Assembly (NCBI RefSeq): GCF_003254395.2
Contig: NC_037648.1
Coordinates: 9,612,009 to 9,676,008, forward strand
Direction of reading: 5' to 3'
Origin: Apis mellifera
Taxonomy: Eukaryota; Arthropoda; Insecta; Hymenoptera; Apidae
DNA: 64,000 bases
The notes beneath the pieces were generated by a model. That model worked only from the letters and a program-made list of their open reading frames with translations, was not told the DNA's origin and ran no database searches. Shown here piece after piece: positions 1 to 13,500 of the stretch. Positions within the stretch are counted from its first letter, which is position 1. Each line of letters opens with the position of its first letter. The position numbers and the translations under genes are program-made.

Positions 1-687
1 CGATCAATTCTGTGTATGAGACGTGGCAAGGACGTGGAATGGATCTCGTGGAAAAATTTTCAATACGCCTCCCCCCTCCATCTGAATTTCCGATTCAGCT
101 TCGATCTATTCGAAATCTGTTCATTCTTTGCCACGTGCCACACTCCACTTGTTAAAGATGAAATTAATGGAATAATATTTTCTTCGATACGTGTTTCGAT
201 ATAACGTGCTCCTCTTTCCTTCCTCTCCTTTCTCTAATGGGGAAAATGTAAATCCGCAAGATCGTTTTTAAAAGCTTTTTCCCTTACTCCAAGTTGATTT
301 GAAAATGATTGTGTCTCCCGACGCGAAATAATTCGTCATAAAATTGATAAACGAGAGGTAATCTTATCTTTAACGAGAAACTAACTCTCGTTTCGGGGTA
401 ATAAATTATGAAAAAGTATTTGAAAAATTTCGAATCGATTTGAGAATAATTTTAGAGAACTAGGGAGAAAGTTTTATATTATACTTTATTCGAAAGCAAT
501 AAAGCTGTTTCTTGCGTAGCACGGAAAGAGACGGATAATTACGATAATCACGATATCTAAAAATTTCTACGATTTCAACTCGTTACAAATTTCCTGCGTT
601 AAGACACGGAATGATGTAAGTCACGAAAGCATTCATTTTCACCTTTGATCACTGTTATAAGTAAAACGGAGTTGAAACAGTTTCCCT

Positions 688-719
688 AGAAGAAGAAGAA
701 GAAGAAGAAGAAGAAGAAA
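688..719 (+). repeat. (AGA)n microsatellite
   Basis: About ten uninterrupted AGA units precede an AT-rich segment. It is a simple sequence repeat with no coding frame around it. Confidence 0.95.
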
Positions 720-1080
720 TTACACCATTAGGCAAGATTCCGTGGATAACCAAGTCGCAATGAGGAAATATATGTATTTTAAATTAATGCAAAACTCAAA
801 GCGTTTATCTTTAATATTGTTGCGTATAATAATTCATTATTATAAAAGTACCATTGTTTTGTTATTTTTCGCGATAATCATCAAAGATATATAAAAAAAA
901 TAATAATAACGCAAGCATGAGAAATAATTATCGGCATTTATGCAAATCTCGATACATTAAATCCAGGATTCTGACTCATTTCTGACCCGTTCTCAATAAT
1001 TATCTCCCTCTCTCTCTTTTTTATTATCCTTTTTTTTTTCTTTTTTTTTACGCAATCACTATTACACCAGAATAAAGAAA

Positions 1081-1130
1081 CGAATTTAAATGGCGAACAA
1101 AGAAACGGATTTAAATAGCGAACAAAGAAA
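1081..1130 (+). repeat. 25-bp tandem duplication
   Basis: Two adjacent 25-bp units, 1081-1105 and 1106-1130, differ at two positions. Each begins CG(A/G)ATTTAAAT and ends GCGAACAAAGAAA. This is a local duplication with no visible coding role. Confidence 0.85.
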
Positions 1131-4100
1131 CGTATATTTCCCGTGTGAATTTCGTGAATGGAGCACGCTGCAATCTTGCCACCTGTGTTTCTGATTCATC
1201 AACCAGTTCTTGATTACTCTTTCCTTTGTGTACAATCGCGCCAGACAGAGAGGATACAGATTAAACAGTGAATAAAGAAATTGAACAGTGGTAATAATAA
1301 GAAATGTAATCCATTTTTTGTTTCGTACGTTTCTACTTCAAAGTTAAAAAAAAAAAAAAACGTTATCCACTTTCGTATGACGTAAAAAGAAAAGAAGGAA
1401 AGAAAAGAAAAGAAAAAGGAAATAAAATAAATCCGAACAACGATTATTAACGACCCACGGATGAAAACTTTTATACGCAAGCTAATAATGATGATGATAA
1501 AATTTAAATAAATATCTTTCCCAGCGATTGGAAAAAAAGTTGAAGCATTAAAGAAGTAAATCTCTCCTTTCCTCTCGGTACACAGGATTTCGATATTCCT
1601 ATCGCATTCATCCATTATTTCATGGAAATAAAAAAAACGATGATTGCACGAAAGTATGTCCATTCCAATACTACTATATCGCTACTACGTTCTCTTACTC
1701 GAACACAGAAAGAAAAAAAACAGATAATTCCGCTATTAAATACGTCTTAGACGGATTTCGCGTTCATCATAAAAGTTAATTGCCATTGTCATTAATCAAC
1801 GTGTCAGCGAAATTATAATTTTAAAACGGTGTACTCGATCTTGGACTCGGTTTATTCCATGCATAATTTCGAAAAAGAGAAAATTCTGAAGAAAAATAGT
1901 GAAAACGAAAGAGAGGATCGAACGAAAAGCAGCCTCGAAAGTCCCTTTATTTTTCTTTGTACCGATACTCATCGCTACTGGAAAAAAGGAAAATCAAAAA
2001 AAAAAAAAAATATTAAAACACCGGAACCGTTGAAATTTTACGTGAAATCCAACGGAAAGAAAGAAAGAGAAGGAGGGGGAGGAGAGGAGAGACACGTTGT
2101 CTCGCCTCTTCACAGTTTCATTTTCCGCCAAGCGAATATCCCGTGGACTGGATATATAAGAGGAATGATATTTCAAATATTAAAATAGACGATGGATGGA
2201 TTTTTACCATCGTCACACGAGGCCAAGACGAAGAGAGAGAGTTTCCTTCCGTGGAAATTTCAAGGGAGAGTTTTGGTGTTTCGCCGCCTTCCCCCCGTTT
2301 AATAACATGCGGTTGAAAGACCGTGGATCCGAGCCCTTTCCGTTCGAATTTTGAAAACACGACCGCAAAACCACGACGCGTTTCTTCTTCCCGGTTTCGA
2401 TCCCGGTTCGAAAATACCGCGGCGCAAAGAATTTTATTTTATTTCTCTCCTCGATGATCGCGTAATTAACGAGCGACCGATATTCTGAAAATTGCTGAAA
2501 GATTGCTGAAATTTTCGATGGATCAGGGAACAGTGTAAATAATTAACGAGCGAATGTTACGCGTGAAATTTATATTAATTTTATTTTAATTCCGTCTCAA
2601 CAGTCCCAAAAACACGCCATCATTTTAAAAAGAAATTTCGATGCGTTTCTGATAAAAATAAAATCCAAAATCCGCCCTATTGATTAAATCCAAAGTCAAA
2701 ATAAATATCTACTTTCTCTTAAACTCCTTCCTAAAAAAAAACCACACGTCTCTTCGAAATTAAAAAAAAAAAAAAATACATATTATCGCGTAATACACCG
2801 TTGTAAATATTATATGCATCGTGGCGGCGAAAAGCGCAGATTTCGCGCGAAATTACGCGCGAAAAATTTACTTCGTTAACGTTCCACAAAATATTCCACG
2901 GGGAAATATCCCTCGTGGCCGGGAATTATGTTATATATATATTTTTTTTAGAACACGGAATGTTACGCCACTCGTCTAATTATCCTTCCTTTGTAAATTC
3001 ATACACCTGCTTATAATCCCCGCGATACAATTGGCGGACAATTATTTCAATGATGCTCGGTCGATGAAGCTCGAAGAGAGGAGGAGGAGGAGGAGGATTC
3101 AGTTTTCTATTCGCGTTATCGTGGGGATAAATCAAACAAAATAAATCAAACACCGTGGAGGAAAACAATAGGGGAGAAGGAACAAATATGTTTCGTATAT
3201 ATCGAGGCTTTTATCGATCGTCCAATTTATATGCACGATTTATACGCGTTATACGCGAGGTCGCTTTCAAAGTGCTCCATATGGCGTGAACTCGACTCGA
3301 TCATTCGAGAACTGCATCATTATTTTTCCTCCACGTTCCTCCCGGCGTCTATGATTTCCGCGTGTTGCAGAGACAAATTATGGGAAAAAGTTGGCAAAAG
3401 TGAAGGGATTTGCTTGTAAATACGTAAATAATTTGCACGGTATTATAAGGAGAACTCGTTCCTTTTTTTTCTCTCTCTCGTTTTTCCAGATTACGCACGC
3501 TCGATCTAAATGAGTTCGGTTATTATTACAAGTTGCTCGCCTATAGGGAGAAAAATATCACGGAGAAGAAAAATGATATTTTATCTGATAACCTGGAAAA
3601 TACACAAGCCGACTTGTCATCCGGTTTGTCGATACCTAGCATCTAATTTACATTCCTATCAAGCTTATTTACATCAAGTTTATATTTAAAGCGCTAAAAA
3701 TAGAATTATACTCGCCTTGTGTTACAGTATCGATTAAGGAATGATTGATAGTTTATATACCGGTCTTATATTCACGACAAAAGTATGCAAATTTTCATCT
3801 GAATTAATGTTACACTCGCGATCGAAGTTCTCGACGTCTTCAAATATAATTAATACGCAACAAATAAAACATCCCTCGGATATTTTAAATTTTACTAGTC
3901 GAAGAAATATTCTCTTTTCACGGATTTTTAACTCATCCCTCTTTCGTTCAACGATTACAACAACGATACCCTTTCTCTGCATCATCTCTCTTTCACGCCT
4001 CGAACGAAAGAAAAGAGGAGCCGTTTTTTCCGAGGAGGAAAGAAGGGGTCGAGGCATCCCCTCCGCTTATCAGCCGGAAATCCGGATCCAATTTTTCCGT

Positions 4101-7100
4101 GCCGACGGGTTCCGCTCAAGGCCGAGGATCACGCACTCCCCCCACCCCTACGTTCCATCATCCCCGTCCGGATGTTCTCTTTGTCGCGCGATTGCCACAA
4201 AACGTAACAAAACCTCGACGACGCATCTGCAATAAGTTACGCGGATGCTTGGACAACGAGGAAAGGGTGGAAAGGAAGACAGAGAAGGGTGAAGAGGTTA
4301 GAGGAAGAGGAAACGTTTAAATCCGTGTAAAAAGAGAGAGAGAGAGAGGTCGTTTCTCGCCGCTTATCCCAGAGATAAATGATTTCATGCTCAGCTTACG
4401 ACATGTCATCATCGAGATCCTCCTTCTCCCTCGCCCCTTCTCGTTCCTCGTCCCTCCTCGCTCATCGACGTCGATGAACCCTTGTTCACGGTGACAGGTA
4501 TATAAATCCACGACGTTTCACGATATCTGATTGATACCTTTCGTAATCTCGCGCAATTGTTACCACGTTTCGGTCGCTCGTGTATCCACCTCGAAACTGA
4601 GAACGTGACTAATATAATATTGATATAATATTGTCGATACATTGTTCCCTCGACTTTCGGGTCGAACGAATGTTTTTAAATATTCGACGTTTGGGGGGAA
4701 ATATAGTAAATATTTATGCGAGGAATGCGAGAACGAGGCTTGTTTATTAATAACACGAATGTAGATTATAGTTGATCGACAAGAAATATTCGAAGAAATA
4801 TAAGAGAGATTTGTTTCTTGGAATATATACAAATATCGATCGAAACTATATATATTCGTAAGCAACGAAATCTATCAATGATGGAACACATCCATCTTCC
4901 ATTTCCAATTCTTCCCTTCGAATCTCGTCGAAATCAGATCGTAATGATTCTCGAAATGCTTGTTCGAAAAATTATCGAAAAGAAGGAGAAACGAGATTTA
5001 TAAAATTCTATTTCACGCTAACAATGAAGGCAAACCCAATTGTTTTACACGAACAGTCTAATTCGTTCGGACACGGAAATAAAGGGAGGGAGGGAGAAAG
5101 GTTGGTGAAAAATCACGGTCCCTTTCATCTCTTGACACCGGTGAACGGGGGAACTCCTTGGATCCGGTGGCATCGTGGCGAAGAAAAACACGATCGCGAA
5201 AGCAATTACAAGTTGGAGGAATTTAATTTAATCGAGGGTGTCCGCCCCCCCCCCACCCTCAAGCGAAGCTTCACAAAGCTTGGTCAAAGAGCGGCGCGGC
5301 TACAATGAGGACGTTGTCGTTTCGAAATGAGCACCTTCCGATAAGAAGGACGATTCGCCACCCTTTTCTCGCCGCGGGTTTATTATTCTTTATTCCGACG
5401 ACGGCTCATTATTTCTTCCTTTTTTTTTTCTTCCTTCGATTCACGAACCTTTCCTGAAGTTAATTACGCGAAGGGGAAATTGATAGAAGAAATTTAAGAG
5501 AAATTTTTTTTAAACTCGTGTATTTTGAACTCGCTATTTTGACCCGAGTGGATTATGAATTAAAACGAATGAGATGAATGTTGATAGAGAGAGAGAAAGA
5601 GAGAGGGAGAGAGATCGAAAGGTATCGATTGTTTTTCGTTTTATTTTTAAAATTTTGAGACGAAACTTGGAAATTTCAATAATTTATATCTTTTTGAATT
5701 TGATCGTAATATTTCTAACTTAATTCATCTTTATATAATTCACGAAATACAAATTAGCGTTATGTCGTGATTTTCTATCTACAAACGTTAAAAATTTCAC
5801 TTATATCATATTTCATTTATATCATTACCAATCTCTTATCTCATTTTTCCACGATTCAGCCAAAATGTATAAAAATCCATTCTTAATTTGCATTAAAAAT
5901 CATTTCTCGAATCGAGTAATAAAATAAATCCTCACCTATCCCCCGTTACAACCAAAGATTTATCATTGTTACAAATTACATCGTAAAAATTCCACTCCCT
6001 CGAGATTTATCATTTCGCAAAATTAACCTGATTCACGCCTCCTCCCCCTCTTTCGAAAGCCTCGTCAAAAAATATTCCACTAATTCTCTGATCGTCCAAA
6101 GACAGATAGATCTCGATCAACCCCCACTATCTACACGCAACTATGTCCAGAAAAAGAAATCGATCTAACCGGAACAAACAGAAACTGGAGCGAAACTGGG
6201 TCTCCTCGATTAGCTCGAAAACTCGAGCTTCCACCTGCGAAGTTCGAGGAGGGGTGTGAGTGAGGGTTATATTACGAAAGGCAACCTTAAATCTTTCTCG
6301 CTTGACGTCATGAGGATCCGGATTTTATCGGGGCGATAACTAAATTCCCAGCGTGGAAGGGGGAGAAAATAAAAAAAAAAAGAAAAAACGTATTAGAGAA
6401 GGCCAGGAGGGAGAAATCGCGCAATTACACCGATCGATCACCCCTTCCTCCGAGTACACTCGGTTAAATCGGTAGAAATAAAGTTGCAGCCGCGACACTG
6501 GGGGCGAGATTTCCCCCTTTCTCTCTCTCTCTCCTTCTTATTTTCGAAAGTGTGCAAGTTTGGCACCGAGTTTCGGGCGTGTAAATAATCGAATGAACGA
6601 CGTTAATGGAAATTACGGCGGGCCGGGTTGTGCAAGTGGGAACGAAATAAGGGAATTTAAAGCCACCGCGGAATGGGCTAGCGCCGGTGATCCCAATTTA
6701 TATATCGTCGGTATGGAGGAGGGTAATTTGGTAATTCGGGGGGGAGGGAAAGAAGTGGAATTAAAAATCGTAAAATTCGTAATTCTGGCTAAGTTCGAGG
6801 AAGATTTGAAGATTATTGTGCACGTGCGATTTCGATTTATCGTATATCGTGTTTATTATAGTTGATTCAGTTAGAAATTAGCGAGAGAATAATCTCTGCA
6901 ATGTTATAAATATTGTCTCGAGTGATTCAATTTAAATTTGATAATATAGCGTGATGAAAATGGCAGAGAAGAATTGAATCGAAGGAAAAATGGAATTCCA
7001 TTCGAGGACGCACTCGAATTTATTCGAACGTATTAAGTTAATGAAAAATAATTCAATTGATGCGATTAAAAATTAAAGGGTAACAACAAGGGATTTACTT

Positions 7101-8684
7101 CGCGAATGTGTAATATCAATTTTGGAATTTCGTAAATTGCTACACACAGTAATTTTCAAAATTATATTATGGAGGATAATTTGTTCCGCGTATAATTTTA
7201 ACGAGAAATTTGCAACGTATAAAAATTAGAATCAACGAAATTATAATACATGAAAATATATATATATATACAAGAAATTCTGAGAAGAAAATAAATTAGA
7301 ATTATCATCTAAGCTAAAAATAATAGTTTTCAAAGTTAGTTTTTGACCCATTGAAAACCTGAAAGATTTCCTAACATTTTTCAGAGATTAGATAAACCAT
7401 GAAATTTGGCTGCACTCTGTATTCAACGCGGCGTGCACTTTTATCGCCCGAAATTGCAACATGGAACGTTGATTATAATTTAGAAGCTTCGTATATCCTA
7501 TCTTTGTCATGATATAGTCGTCTAAAATTTGATCTCTTCGTTAATGGTTGCGGATTAAGTCTAGGTCAGGATTTACTGCGCAATTAACCAGAATTTACTG
7601 CATAATTATTAATATACATTACACGAGGCGGAGGATCGCTTAAAGGGGAACAAATGTCTTTGCGCGTTTCGACGACGTGGAGAAATTTTGTCAAGGGGAA
7701 CGAGTTGCAAACTTCCTTGAATCTAATCTACGCCAGATAAATACATTTGCAATTTTCTCGAAAACTCAAGATTTCTAGAAATTTTAACACGATACGGATA
7801 TTCAATAAAATTTCCACCGAGCTTAATAATCCACTGGACAATATCCAAATCCATCGAACATTCCTCCCTTCGAAAATTCAGCCAAACAAGAGAGAAAACG
7901 CGAGATAAAATCCGTTCGAAAGCAAACCGGATCCGATCCACGGCGATCTCGATTAATCATACGGCGTCCAATTGCAGAACGACTGACGTCAAACGCGCGC
8001 CGCGACTTGTCGTCCACCTGGCTGGACGAATGGAGGAAAGGCATTGTTTTGATCGGCCACGTAGCGCCAGTATCCGGCACACGACCCGATTCTACGTGCC
8101 GATCTATCCGGCTTTCCACGCGTAGCCAGGGACAGAGAGTGAGAGAGAGTGAGAGAGAAAGAGCGTTTTAAAGGACGGAGCCTAAGAACGCGAGCAACGC
8201 TTTCCGAACGATGAATCAGACCGGTTTCCGTTTCCCGGACAATCCAAACGATCCAACCATTGTTCGCATCCGGCGCGGAAATACGCGTGGATTTGCCGCG
8301 AGCGTGCACCGGCAATTAATATCGGCGAAATTGAAGAGCGCGGTGGCAAAGGGCATTCCGCGCGATTGATCATTTTTTCAATCGCGGGGAAGAAGAAAGG
8401 TTTTCGAAGGGACGGGCGGAAGTTTCGGTGGTTAAAAAATACGGGCAGAGGAAGAGTGAAAGAATTGAAAATTTGCAAGGATGGATATTCCTATTCTGTT
8501 CTTAGATTCGTCTTCCCTCAAAATTATATATTTTTCTATATTCTGAGATTTTTCTGAAAGATTTGCATTACGAATGAATCGAGTATTAAAAAAAAGGAAA
8601 GTAGAAAATCGTTCGCGCTTTTTCTAAAGTTGCAATCATCACGATTTCATTTTTAAAGATTGGGTTAAAGATTATGCATCATAC

Positions 8685-8747
8685 CTGTCCATGCAATCGT
8701 TCGTCTATCGTAATTGTCAAACCGATTGGCAAGCCATGCATACATAC
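8685..8747 (-). other. candidate 63-nt recursive-splicing or cassette exon
   Basis: Read on the minus strand, a strong pyrimidine tract (TTCTTTTTGTTTCAG) ends at 8748. It is followed by 63 nt of markedly more balanced sequence, then ACAG|GTATGA with the donor at 8684. The segment length is a multiple of three. It is open in two frames: phase 0 starts V-C-M-H-G-L-P and ends E-R-L-H-G-Q, and the frame holding the first ATG starts M-Y-A-W-L-A-N-R. The third frame has a stop. I recognise neither peptide. The exon itself begins GTATGT, so the acceptor also recreates a donor. It may be an alternatively used exon or a recursive-splicing exon that is normally removed. No other exon of the host gene is identified nearby. 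Confidence 0.5.
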
Positions 8748-8775
8748 CTGAAACAAAAAGAAAAGAAACTTATTA
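8742..8775 (-). other. candidate recursive splice site (ratchet point), distal
   Basis: On the minus strand a polypyrimidine tract (from about 8770) runs into TTTCAG|GTATGT. An AATTAATAAG stretch lies just upstream as a possible branch region. The acceptor AG is therefore immediately followed by a good 5' splice site. In Drosophila such juxtaposed sites let very long introns be removed in steps, and a cryptic donor often follows, as it does here 63 nt on. Together with the second minus-strand site at 48.96 kb this argues for a long intron transcribed right to left. The alternative is an ordinary exon whose first bases happen to be GTATGT. Confidence 0.5.
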
Positions 8776-9992
8776 ATTACATTGATACATTTGAAATCAT
8801 ACATTTCCTCTATTAACAATATTATACGTAAATGAATAAATTGTTCTAAAGAGAAAGAAAGATAAGTGAAACAATCATCAAGTGGTCACATCTAACAGAG
8901 ATTTGCATCGATTGTCATAATGCTCTACGCTATCCCATTTCCTGTTCTATCCTGTGCAATTGGAAGGAACACCACGAGATTGTAAATCTCGTTGGACTAA
9001 ACTTAATCCAATATTATGTGTCTTATTATTATAATTAACATCTCACGGTTCCCCCAATTGGCACGATCAAGTAGGATATGTATTTTATAAATAACAGATC
9101 GTATAGTGCCATATCTCTCCCTGTACAATATTATGATATCCATCTCACGTGATACAACTGCGAACGTGAGAATATAACGTGGAACAAATTCGATCGAGAA
9201 AGATTTCGACACGAATTTGCGATACGAAAAGAAAAAATATAATTAAACAATCTCGAAAGTGCTCTCGAAATAAATCACGTATTATCGCATTACCTTCGAA
9301 TGACAAACGTATCTTTCCGTTCCATTTCCATTAATTGACATTCATGCAAGTTTAAATAATTCCTGAATAAACATCCACTTATATCCAATAACAAAACCGT
9401 CTCTAAAAAATCGCTCGAGATTAATCTTCACATTTCCTAACGCTTTTTATACACACAAACCCTCTCTCTCTCTCTCTCAATCGTTCGCGAAGAAATTAAT
9501 AAGAAATTCGATATTTCGTATCGATTCTTCCTCCTCCCACGACAAACATCTCGGGGAAATAAACCGCAGGAATTCCCATCTCGCGACGCAACACACTTTC
9601 CACAGCCGGGAAAACCGCGGCGCCTACCGGCCGGGCAATTTCCGCGACGATATATCGAAGCGCCGAATCCTCGAGGATCAACCGAGGAAGGAAATGGAGA
9701 GGGAGGAAAGAAAGGGAAGGGAAGAGTTTTGAAAGGGTTTGGCCGCGAGCAATTACGGGAGCCGCGTTCTCGAGAAAGCAATTCACCTAGTGCATCGAGG
9801 CTCGGTGTAAATAGCGTTGCGAGTTATTAGAGCCCCGTCATTTCCGAACAATCGCGGCTCTCACGCTACTTCTTGCGCGCTCGTACGTGGCCTCGCCCGT
9901 TCACATCCTGCGATTCAATCCTGCGTTCATTTCCTTCCCTCCTATCCCTCTCCCCACCATCTCCTTTTTCCTGATCAGCGGGAGGAGGGGGA

Positions 9993-10577
9993 GGATCTTT
10001 GGAGGAGAGATTTGTAGAAAGTATTTTTGAATTGAAAAGTATCTTGATGGATGGATCAACAAGTGAAGAAATTTAGGAAAATGTAAAAGTTGTGACACGT
10101 TGTAGGATAATTGGGGTTAATTTCTATGTTTATTCTATCATTGTGGGTTTAATTATCTGGATCTCGATATTGAAAAGTGTAGTTTAGGATCTTTGGAGGA
10201 GAGATTTGTAGAAAGTATTTTTGAATTGAAAAGTATGTTGATGGATGGATCAACAAGTGAGAAATTTAGGAAAATGTAAAAGTTGTGACACGTGGAAATT
10301 GTAGGATAATTGGGGTTAATTTTTATGTTTATTCTATCATTGTGGGTTTAATTATCTGGATCTCGATATTGAAAAGTGTAGTTTAGGATCTTTGGAGGAG
10401 AGATTTGTAGAAAGTATTTTTGAATTGAAAAGTATGTTGATGGATGGATCAACAAGTGAGAAATTTAAGAAAATGTAAAAATTGTGGAAATTGTAGGATA
10501 ATTGGGGTTAATTTTTATATTTATTCTATCATTGTGGGTTTAATTATCTGGATCTCGATATTGAAAAGTGTAGTTTG
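9993..10577 (+). repeat. three-copy tandem repeat, unit about 194-199 bp
   Basis: Copies begin with GGATCTTTGGAGGAGAG at 9993, 10187 and 10386, so the spacing is 194 then 199 bp. The last copy ends near 10577. Copies are nearly identical. The first two differ by a five-base indel in the middle (ACACGTTGTAGG versus ACACGTGGAAATTGTAGG), and the third lacks a few bases at the same place. All contain GATGGATGGATC and end TTGAAAAGTGTAGTTT. The unit length does not preserve a reading frame. High identity implies recent local duplication or homogenisation. It shows no obvious relation to the 202-bp array at 54.8 kb. Confidence 0.93.
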
Positions 10578-13500
10578 GAAAGTTGATGGATCGAATGATG
10601 GATGGATGGATGGATTTTTTTCGGTGATGGATGAATCGAATTGAAAAGGAAAATGAAATGTTGCTTTGTTATTTAACAAGTTATTGCGCGATTTTAAGAA
10701 TATGCGATTCGATATTTTGAAAAAGAAAAAGCGTACGTATTAAAAATTAGTGATACAGAATTTAAAATAAACTAACTAAAACAAGAAAACGTGTATGAAA
10801 TAAACGGAACGTAGGAAATATCAAAGTTAATAACGTGCTGTGCAAAAGCAACGACTGTAGCTTATTTTTAGCTTTTTGCATTATACGTATAACGACGAGT
10901 TGCACTTGTCAGGGAGATTACCTTTGGTGGAACGTATTTTAACTAGAAAAAAATTTGTGACAAAAAAAAAAAAAAATGTCACGATTTTTCACGACCGTCC
11001 GCCTGAACCTCTGTAAAAATTTGATAATTTGGATTTTAATCTCTGGAAAGATTTAAACGATGGTAAAAACGTTATTGCACTTATATCGTTAAAATATCCA
11101 CGGATCGGAGAAAAAATCAGAGAAAAACCAGGAAAAATGGAAAAGATACAAAATCATAAAATATATTTATCGAAAAATCTAGGGAAAAATTGTATTTTTT
11201 TCAATGCTATAATAAATTACGTCAAAATCTTCGAATTCCAGATTTTCTCGAATCGAGAAGCGTTTTAAAAATATTCAATTATTAATATTCATTCATCATG
11301 TAAAATAAAAAAATAAATTCAACGGAAGAGGAAGAAAAACAGTCGACACCCAATAAATATAATCTAAAAACAAAATTCCAAATCCTGAAAAATCGAGAAG
11401 CTTTCCATAGTTCCAATCCATCCAAGATAAAAATGAAATATTTTCTCTCAAATTTATACTCTTTTTCTACCGCAAAAATCATAAACGCTTTCCAAAGTTC
11501 CAAATTTTCCTTAAAAAAAAATCTGTTTAATCTGTCTAATCGTCGATACATCGAGTCTCATAAAATCGTTAAAACCGTTCATTAACTCTATTCTATCTCA
11601 CGTCGAAGCTCCGCTATTTCCGATAAGTGTAACTTCCTCTCCGATTCCCGCCCTCCCCCGTTTCCGCGCACGTCACGTGTTTCGTCGCAATTTCCGTTCC
11701 CATCTATCTCAGGTATTCCCAATTTTTCTCCGACTTGTCTCGTATTTCCTTCTGTCTGAAAATCCAATTTGATACGTCCAGTATCTGGAAATCCGATTTC
11801 ACGCATTCGCCGGCTGCAACTAAACGTGTATCGCTCCCCCTCCCTCCCCTTATTACGTGTCATTCGAGGAACAAACGCGAATCAACCCCCCTTTAAGGAG
11901 CCGCGTTCGATCGCGTACGCGCCCTTCCCAATTTGAGAAACAACTCCCCCCTCCACGAAACAGCCATGAGAGAGAGAGAGAGAGTATTTTTCCCCATTCC
12001 GAATTTATCGTTTTCCGATCACGATGATGATCGCCGTTCTCCATCCGCGCGATCGACCCCATCCCTTGCGATTATCCGACGCGATGGTTGATCGGTATTG
12101 CGTTGCCCTCGAACGGAATAAATCGTGAGGGATCGTAGGAATTTTAATTGTGCGGAAGTCGTTGATGATGTGTGTTAAACGGAGAATATCGACGGTGGAA
12201 AATCGATGGAGAGGGTAAATGGTGTAACACGCGAACGCGTTTACAAGTGAAATTCTCGAAATTTGTGGCGGTGGAGATTTATTTGTTTTATTTTTTTTTA
12301 AGTAGAAATTAATAGATTTCATCGAATAGATTTCTCTTCGTATTAGATGATTCGTTTCTGTAAAAGATATTAAATTTGTGTAACGAGAGAAGATTGCTGG
12401 GACTTCGCACTATCGAGTTACGGGTTAATTAAACGAGATTTTTTATTAGAAACGAGTATTTAATTTCATACGATTCTATATTTCCCGGAAACGCGCCGAT
12501 AAATCGAGCAATTCCCTCCAAATACCTCCATTTTCCGACCGATAACCGACGAATGTCCTAACGAAATAAAAAATCGATACCGAAACGCGTTTCGAATACG
12601 CAAAAACGTTCACCTTCTTCGCGCGCAATCAGAAAAATCCTCGATCCTTCGAGTCTCCTTACCCCGGAATTCCTGGCTTTCACCTCGTCGAAACGAGTAA
12701 ACCTCCAATAACTCGAGGAGAAGAAAAGATCCCCCGGCTGGAGAAAGGAAACGTTCTCGTTTCCAGAGGAAAAAGGAAACAGATTCCCGTTGTTCTTATC
12801 TCAAATCCCTGTTCATACAGCTGTCCCTAACAACCCTCCTCCTCCATCCCTTTCCCCAGCTTCGATCCGGACCGTCGAGCGAGAATACCAACCCTCTCTT
12901 CCTCCCTCCTCTGAGTCGTCCTCCTCGTCCTCCTCGCGAGAAGGAATTGGCGAACGCTCGAAGGGGGTGGTTCAAGAATGGACGCCCGAAGGGGGCGGCT
13001 GTCGTTTATCATATTGCCGCGATCGCTTTGAATCGCGTTTTCACGCGGCGTTGGCTGAGATTATTCAATCTGGCCGGAATGCCCGGCTTTCGAGGAATTG
13101 AAAGCTTTTGGAAAGGCGAAACGAGACATCCGGCCCGTCAGATCCTCTATCGGAGATTCACCGTCAGAATGAAATCCGAATTTCGCGGAGAGGGGGGGTA
13201 ACTGGACTCGATTCTCCTCTCTCTTCTCGTTTCGAACTTTTGTTCTCTTTCTCGAGCGTGTTCGATCCATGAAATGGAATATTCTCTGGATGTTTGGATT
13301 TCTATTTTGATGTTTTGGTTCGAGGTGATAGATGTACTTTTCCGTGAAAATGGATAATCATTTTTCCTCATCTTTTTTTGATGCTAAACTATGCTCAATG
13401 ATCCTCAGATGTAGAGACAAAAGATCGAGATTGCGAGATTTTATGGAAAAACTCTCAAATCGATAGTTTTTGGCTATTTAAAAAACAAAATTACTTAAAA

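Larger units (their letters stand above)
1..8684. other. non-coding AT-rich tract with simple repeats
   Basis: No gene is recognisable here. Open frames are short, overlap on both strands and lack protein-like composition. The tract holds a trinucleotide microsatellite near 0.7 kb, a 25-bp duplication near 1.1 kb, a purine-rich run near 3.08 kb, a (GA)-rich stretch near 5.59 kb and many poly-A/T runs. More balanced, CpG-bearing patches lie at about 4.0-4.5, 6.2-6.75 and 7.9-8.45 kb. If the minus-strand splice sites at 8.7 and 48.96 kb belong to one gene, this tract is probably intron too. That is inference. Confidence 0.5.

Noticed and set aside
2150..2160. GGATATATAAGAGG as a TATA box
   Set aside because: TATATAA words are common in this AT-rich DNA and no initiator or exon follows.
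11690..11720. Plus-strand CTATCTCAG|GTATTCC, resembling a recursive splice site
   Set aside because: The donor half (GTATTC) is poor and the pyrimidine tract is interrupted.
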